From the NCBI GenBank assembly GCA_947303825.1, contig CAMYZK010000061.1, positions 1 to 10,044 of the forward strand: a DNA stretch of 10,044 nt. Direction: 5' to 3'. The notes below the pieces were generated by a model that was given only the letters and a program-made list of their open reading frames with translations, made no database searches and had not been told where the DNA came from. A program made the position numbers and the translations under genes. This document shows positions 5,996 through 10,044 of the stretch, piece by piece (positions within the stretch are counted from its first letter, which is position 1; every line of letters begins with the position of its first letter). This DNA is from an uncultured Prevotella sp. Its GTDB lineage: Bacteria > Bacteroidota > Bacteroidia > Bacteroidales > Bacteroidaceae.

Positions 5996-8167
5996 ATGAA
6001 AAGACTACTCTTCATCGCCCTGCTGCTGCCACTGATGGCAAGCGCGGCCAAGCCCAGACAACTCAAGGAGAAAGACATGGGTGCCTATCTCTTCACCTAC
6101 TTCAGCGACCCCACGCACGGACTGTATATGGCCATCAGCTACGACGGCTATACCTTCACGGCAGTGAACAACGCCGAGCCCATCATTAGCGGCGACAGCA
6201 TAGCCGAGCAGCATGGCATACGCGACCCGCACATATACCGCGCGCCTAACGGAAAGTTCTACATCGCCATGACCGACCTGCACATCTTCGGTAAGCAGAA
6301 GGGCATCCGCACCACGCAGTGGGAGCGGCCCGACGAGTTTGGCTGGGGCAACAACCGTGGGCTGGTGCTCATGGCGAGCGAAGACCTCATCCACTGGACA
6401 CACCACGTGGCCCGCATCGACAAGCTCTTCCCTGAACGGTTCGGCAAGATTGGCTGTGCATGGGCTCCGCAGACCATCTGGGACCCTGAGGCAGGAAAGC
6501 CGATGGTCTATTTCACCATCCGACAACAGGCGGGCGGCCGTACAAAGCTCTACTACAGCTATGCCGACGAGGCCTTCACCACCTTAGAGACCGAGCCGCA
6601 GCTGCTGTTCGATTATCCCGACACGACCATTCAGGTGCTCGATGCCGATATCTGTCCGATGCCCGACGGAAGGTATTTTATGACCTACGTCGCGCAGGAG
6701 AATCCCGGCGGCATCAAGTATATGATTTCTGACCGCATCAACCACTTCGATGACTACCACGCCGAGCAGATTGACACGGAGCGCACGGGCTGCGAGGCCC
6801 CTAACGTGTGGAAACGCATCGGTGAGAACAAGTGGGTCGTCATGTACGACATCTATAGCATCCACCCCAACAACTTCGGCTTTGTGGAGACCAGCGACTT
6901 CAAGACCTTTTCGCCCTTGGGCCGCTTTGGTGAGGGAAAGATGAAGCTTACCAACTTTGTCTCGCCTAAGCATGGCAGCGTTATTCACATCACCAAGGCA
7001 GAGGCCAAGCGACTGGAGAAATATTGGAACGAGCAGCAAGCCCGCAAGCAGCAAAAGACTATCCGCAGCGGCGAGCTGTGGTATGACGACAGTGGGCGCC
7101 ACATCAACGCACATGGCGGCGGTGTGATGAAGTACGGCGACACGTACTACTGGTTTGGCGAGCACAAGGACGAGCGCACCAGCAGTGCAATGGTCGGCGT
7201 GATGTGCTACGCATCGAAGGACTTGGTCAACTGGCGTAACTGCGGCGTGGCACTGAGCGTGACAGAGCCTGCACCTGGTCAGGCAGACGGCCGACGCATG
7301 AGGGGACGCGGCGCGACGACAGATTCTGACATTGAGCGTGGATGCATCCTTGAGCGTCCGAAGGTCGTCTATAATCCTGTGACGAAGAAGTTCTGCATGT
7401 GGTTCCATCTGGAGCTGAAGGGTCGTGGCTATGACGCCGCCCGCTACGGCGTGGCTGTGGCCGACCGTCCCGAGGGCCCTTACAAGTTCCTCTACTCGTC
7501 GAGGGCCGACGCGGGCGAGTGGCCTATAGAAGCCTACCCAGGCCCCTCCCAAGGAGGGGGTGTTGAGTTGGTAAAATCAGCTGCTTTTGGCAACCAGGCA
7601 TCCCATTCTTGGGAGAAGCCTGGGGAGGTTCCCAAGGAATGGACTCCCGAGTGGATTGAGGCCGTGAAGCAAGGGATGTTCGTGAAGCGCGACTTTGGCA
7701 GTGGTCAGATGGCGCGCGACATGACGCTCTATGTCGATGACGACGGCAAGGCATACCATATCTTCTCAAGCGAGGAGAACCTTACCCTCCACATCGCCGA
7801 GCTTACCGCCGACTACCTGCACCACACGGGCCGCTACACCCGCGTGGCTCCCGCCGGCCACAACGAGGCTCCTGCCATCTTCAAGCACCAAGGAACGTAC
7901 TGGATGATTACCAGCGGCTGCACCGGCTGGGCGCCCAATGAGGCTCGCATGTTCTCGGCACCGAGCATCTGGGGACCGTGGACGCAGCACCCTAATCCCT
8001 GCCGAGGCCCGAAGGCAGAGCTTACCTTCGGTGGGCAGAGCACCTTCGTGCTGCCCATTGACCATTCACCATTGAACATTGACCATTCAGCTGCGCACAA
8101 GGAATCCTCAAATCTCAATTCTCCTACATCTTCATGGCCGACATCTGGCACCCCGACCATCCCATAG
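5996..8167 (+). CDS. Secreted two-domain GH43 glycosidase (GH43 + GH43_24-like), 3' end frameshifted
   Basis: A signal peptide (about 1-18) precedes two propellers. Module 1 (about 27-340) has the canonical GH43 triad: Asp77 in GIRDPHIY, Asp218 in LDADICPMPDG, and Glu267 in GCEAPNVWK. Module 2 (about 357-685) has NAHGGGVMKYGDTYYWFGE at 371-389, LERPKVVYN, RDMTLYVDDDGKAYHIFSSE, HNEAPAIF (Glu624) and SGCTGWAPN. This resembles subfamily 24 exo-beta-1,3-galactanases and their arabinogalactan-active relatives, suggesting arabinogalactan or pectin side chains as substrate. A palindromic repeat is inserted in frame at about residues 514-543. After TFGGQSTFVLP (677-687) the reading frame runs through a short repeat into unrelated sequence and stops at 8167. 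The native tail lies in another frame at 8125-8259. The gene is probably a recent pseudogene, or a sequencing error is present; the truncated protein lacks the last propeller strands. Confidence 0.85.
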   Translation: MKRLLFIALLLPLMASAAKPRQLKEKDMGAYLFTYFSDPTHGLYMAISYDGYTFTAVNNAEPIISGDSIAEQHGIRDPHIYRAPNGKFYIAMTDLHIFGKQKGIRTTQWERPDEFGWGNNRGLVLMASEDLIHWTHHVARIDKLFPERFGKIGCAWAPQTIWDPEAGKPMVYFTIRQQAGGRTKLYYSYADEAFTTLETEPQLLFDYPDTTIQVLDADICPMPDGRYFMTYVAQENPGGIKYMISDRINHFDDYHAEQIDTERTGCEAPNVWKRIGENKWVVMYDIYSIHPNNFGFVETSDFKTFSPLGRFGEGKMKLTNFVSPKHGSVIHITKAEAKRLEKYWNEQQARKQQKTIRSGELWYDDSGRHINAHGGGVMKYGDTYYWFGEHKDERTSSAMVGVMCYASKDLVNWRNCGVALSVTEPAPGQADGRRMRGRGATTDSDIERGCILERPKVVYNPVTKKFCMWFHLELKGRGYDAARYGVAVADRPEGPYKFLYSSRADAGEWPIEAYPGPSQGGGVELVKSAAFGNQASHSWEKPGEVPKEWTPEWIEAVKQGMFVKRDFGSGQMARDMTLYVDDDGKAYHIFSSEENLTLHIAELTADYLHHTGRYTRVAPAGHNEAPAIFKHQGTYWMITSGCTGWAPNEARMFSAPSIWGPWTQHPNPCRGPKAELTFGGQSTFVLPIDHSPLNIDHSAAHKESSNLNSPTSSWPTSGTPTIP
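7537..7624 (+). repeat. In-frame inverted-repeat element inside GH43 module 2
   Basis: The left arm CCCAGGCCCCTCCCAAGG (7537-7554) pairs with the right arm TCTTGGGAGAAGCCTGGG (7607-7624) at 15 of 18 positions around about 52 bases. The element is in frame and adds roughly 30 residues (PGPSQGGGVELVKSAAFG... to EKPGEVPK) between EWPIEAYP and EWTPEWIEAVKQGMF. The inserted peptide is low in conserved residues while both flanks follow the family. The design (C/G-rich arms, spacer without a transposase) resembles a MITE or REP-like element. Confidence 0.65.
8057..8124 (+). repeat. 21-base-period repeat insert at the GH43 frameshift
   Basis: ATTGACCATTCA occurs at 8057-8068 and 8078-8089, a 21-base period. 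The sequence between and after it to about 8124 codes for unconserved residues in both usable frames. The conserved enzyme sequence ends just before (TFVLP) and resumes just after in the -1/+2 frame (YIFMADIW). The simplest reading is that a short repeat inserted here with a length not divisible by three. Confidence 0.6.
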
Positions 8168-8259
8168 ACGCCCGCTACATCTGGCTGCCTATTGAGTTCG
8201 AGGACGGAAAGCCAGTCATCAACTGGCGCGACGAGTGGGAATTGGAAACCAATAAGTAA
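8083..8259 (+). pseudogene. Out-of-frame native C-terminus of the GH43 fusion
   Basis: This frame is open from 8083, and from 8125 reads YIFMADIWHPDHPIDARYIW and then LPIEFEDGKPVINWRDEWELETNK. That is the expected last blade of GH43_24-like proteins (compare the family pattern FIFMADRW...RYIWLPI.FEDG.P...W.D.W). It ends with TAA at 8257-8259, whose last A is the first base of the receptor ATG. That close junction supports this as the ancestral gene end, restored if the insert at 8057-8124 is ignored. Confidence 0.8.
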
Positions 8260-9221
8260 TGAGAAAGACAATTCTTATGGCTGTGACGATGCTGATGGCA
8301 TCGGCAGCTTCTTTTGCACAAGTAGACTCTGTCTCCCTGCAGGAGGTAGTGGTGACAGGCACACGCAACGCCACCGACGCGCGCCACCTGCCAATGACGG
8401 TGACGGTGATAGACTGCAACCAGCTGACATCAGAACACCAGACCAGCATACTGCCAACAGTGATGCGCGAGGTGCCTGGACTGTTTGTCACCTCACGCTC
8501 GATGATGGGCTATGGCGTATCGACGGGTTCGGCGGGCGGCATCAACCTGCGCGGCATCTCTGGCGGTGCCGGACAGCTCATGGTGCTCATCGATGGCCAT
8601 CCGCAGTATCAGGGCATCTATGGACACCCCATCAGCGATAGCTATCACACACTGATGGCAGAGCGCGTGGAGGTGCTACGTGGCCCGGCATCTGTTCTCT
8701 ACGGCAGCAATGCGATGGGCGGTGTGATGAATATCGTGACCCGCCTTCCTATCAGCCAGAACTCCGTACGCACACAGATAGACATGGGGGCTGGCAGCTA
8801 CGGCACCATCCAGGCCGAGGCCTCTAACCAGGTGCATCAGGGCCGCTTCTCGTCGGCCATCGCCGCCAACTATGGCCGTAGTGACAATCACCGTCCCCGC
8901 ATGGGATTCGAGCAGTATGGAGGCTACATTAATCTGGGCTACAACCTTAACCGTCATTGGAAAGCATCCATCAATGCCAACGTGACACACTTCAATGCGA
9001 GCTATCCCGGCTCGACCGACAAGCCGATGTTCGATGCCGACCAGTGGATTACGCGTGGCGTCGTCTCTGCCGCCATTGAGAACCATTACGGCAAGACGAG
9101 TGGAGCGCTGAGCGTCTATTCCAACTTTGGCCGCCATAAGATTGACGACGGAAATACCGACCCGACTGTGCCTACTGCCCGCTATTTCCGCTCGAAGGAC
9201 GCGCTGACAGGCATCAGCTGA
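8259..9221 (+). CDS. TonB-dependent outer-membrane receptor, 5' part up to an in-frame TGA
   Basis: A signal peptide (MRKTILMAVTMLMASAASFAQ) is followed by a TonB-box-like segment (VDSVSLQEVVVTGTR, about 22-36) and a plug domain to about residue 165. The plug contains MREVPGLFV, GGINLRGISGG, VEVLRGPASVLYG and NAMGGVMNIVTR. Barrel strands begin after that. There is no N-terminal carboxypeptidase-like domain, so it belongs to the siderophore/cobalamin (FepA/BtuB-like) class and not SusC. Such receptors import scarce ligands across the outer membrane using TonB-ExbBD energy. The frame stops at TGA 9219-9221 within the barrel, yet continues with clear barrel sequence in the same frame to the window edge. 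The ATG overlaps the GH43 stop by one base, indicating translational coupling. The ligand is unknown; a glycan breakdown product or a cofactor are both possible. Confidence 0.9.
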   Translation: MRKTILMAVTMLMASAASFAQVDSVSLQEVVVTGTRNATDARHLPMTVTVIDCNQLTSEHQTSILPTVMREVPGLFVTSRSMMGYGVSTGSAGGINLRGISGGAGQLMVLIDGHPQYQGIYGHPISDSYHTLMAERVEVLRGPASVLYGSNAMGGVMNIVTRLPISQNSVRTQIDMGAGSYGTIQAEASNQVHQGRFSSAIAANYGRSDNHRPRMGFEQYGGYINLGYNLNRHWKASINANVTHFNASYPGSTDKPMFDADQWITRGVVSAAIENHYGKTSGALSVYSNFGRHKIDDGNTDPTVPTARYFRSKDALTGIS

Positions 9222-10044
9222 TATCAGAGCGCACAGCTCTTCGAGGGCAACCGCCTGACTGTTGGTGTGGACTACATGCACATCTACGGTAATGCCTACT
9301 ACACTTCGAAAGAGACTGGTGCCGTGCTCGACACGCCTAACAAGCAGAGCGGCAAGTCCTACCGCAACGAGATTGCAGGCTATGCCGACTTCCGCCAGGA
9401 CATCTTGGACTGGCTCACTGTTGATGTAGGCGCGCGTGTAGACCATCACAGCATCACCGGCACGGAGTTCGTGCCGCAGGCGGGTGTCGTTGTCCGTCCC
9501 ATCGAGACGGGAGAGGCCAAGGCGATGGTGAGCAAGGGCTTCCGCAACCCCACGATGCGCGAGATGTACCTCTATCCGCCCTCAAACACCGACTTGCAGC
9601 CGGAACGCCTGTGGAACTACGAGCTCTCGTGGCATCACCGCCTAAGCTACGACAATAGTTTCTGGCCTGGTCTGAACTATGGGGTGAACGTTTTCTTCCT
9701 TAAGGGCGACAACATGATTCAGACACAGCAGGTGGACGGTAAGCCACGCAACGTGAACACGGGCGAAATAGAAAACTGGGGCATCGAGGCGGAGGCGCAT
9801 TATCGTCTTAATAAGCACTTCAGCGTTAGCGCCAACACGTCGTACCTGCACATGAAAAACAAGATTGTCGCATCGCCCACCTACACTGACTACATAGGCT
9901 TAAACTACCGCTGCAACAAATGGATGGCCACTGTAGGCCTGCAGTATATAGAAGACCTCTATACTGCCGTCGGTGCCAATGAGAAAACAGAGAGCTTCTA
10001 CTTGCTGAACGCCACCATTAACTACCAACTGACAAAGCCTGTCG
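9222..10044 (+). pseudogene. Continuation of the TonB receptor barrel after the internal stop, runs off the edge
   Basis: The same frame as the upstream part stays open for 274 codons and reads typical barrel sequence: SAQLFEGNRLTVGVDYMHIYG, GYADFRQDILDWLTVDVGAR, SKGFRNPTMREMYLYPPSN, LQPERLWNYELSW, and NWGIEAEAHYRLNKHFSVSA. The SKGFRxPTxRE...LxPE block is a hallmark of the BtuB/FepA-type barrel. The TGA takes the position of a residue in G-I-S-x-Y-Q where I expect Trp (one-base TGG to TGA change). Reinitiation at ATG 9276 could give a barrel piece but not a working receptor. Full members are about 650-700 residues, so roughly the last 60-100 lie outside the window. Confidence 0.85.

Noticed and set aside
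6584..7552. Long minus-strand open frame, 322 codons
   Set aside because: Antisense to the GH43 fusion; no motif and no start context.
9219..9221. TGA recoding (Trp or selenocysteine)
   Set aside because: tsaE and GH43 no. 1 in this window use TGA as a normal stop, Trp is TGG throughout, and I see no obvious SECIS-like stem; a point mutation or error is simpler.
8676..9449. Minus-strand open frame spanning the receptor's internal stop
   Set aside because: Antisense shadow of the TonB receptor; the forward frame has clear plug and barrel motifs on both sides of the TGA.
1..10044. CRISPR array, tRNA, rRNA or transposase gene
   Set aside because: No regularly spaced repeats, no cloverleaf or rRNA-like sequence and no transposase motifs were seen on either strand.

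Overview
The window looks like chromosomal DNA of a Prevotella-like member of the Bacteroidales. Three promoters fit the Bacteroidetes pattern (TTTG, 19-20 bases, then TAnnTTTG). Genes lack clear Shine-Dalgarno sites. The gene set is secreted GH9 and GH43 polysaccharidases, a TonB-dependent receptor, and a cobalamin-linked gene pair. The first ~125 bases do not fit: on the + strand they read as an internal piece of cytidylate kinase in a style I associate with Firmicutes, and they run straight into the 3' end of an unrelated minus-strand gene.

Layout. (1) 1-125: orphan cmk fragment, then a sharp junction. (2) 125-1719, minus strand: a MtaA/UroD-like methyltransferase, followed 5 bases later by a protein resembling the methionine synthase reactivation domain, whose C-terminus is lost at the junction. 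(3) 1720-1967: gene-free DNA with short repeats. (4) 1968-2381, minus: tsaE (tRNA t6A synthesis) with a well-matched promoter. (5) 2432-2885: gene-free DNA with several small hairpins. (6) 2886-8259, plus strand: a promoter, a 37-codon small ORF, a GH9 glucanase, a second promoter, a single-domain GH43 enzyme, and a two-domain GH43 fusion. (7) 8259 to the right edge: a TonB-dependent outer-membrane receptor that starts on the last base of the GH43 stop codon.

How the genes fit together: the plus-strand block looks like a small secreted plant-polysaccharide degradation cluster. GH9 would cut beta-glucan, the GH43 enzymes would trim arabinose- or galactose-containing chains, and a translationally coupled receptor may import a product or a cofactor. 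No SusC/SusD pair or dedicated regulator is visible. The minus-strand pair suggests corrinoid-dependent methyl transfer with reductive reactivation.

The most unusual feature is a set of repeat insertions inside genes. GH43 no. 1 carries an in-frame GC-rich palindrome encoding PTPNPSPTGAGS. The GH43 fusion carries a larger in-frame inverted-repeat element, then a 21-base-period repeat near its 3' end where the native frame is lost. The receptor has an in-frame TGA where Trp seems to be expected. The region is therefore either decaying or contains sequence errors, but it also shows how short palindromic repeats can become coding sequence.
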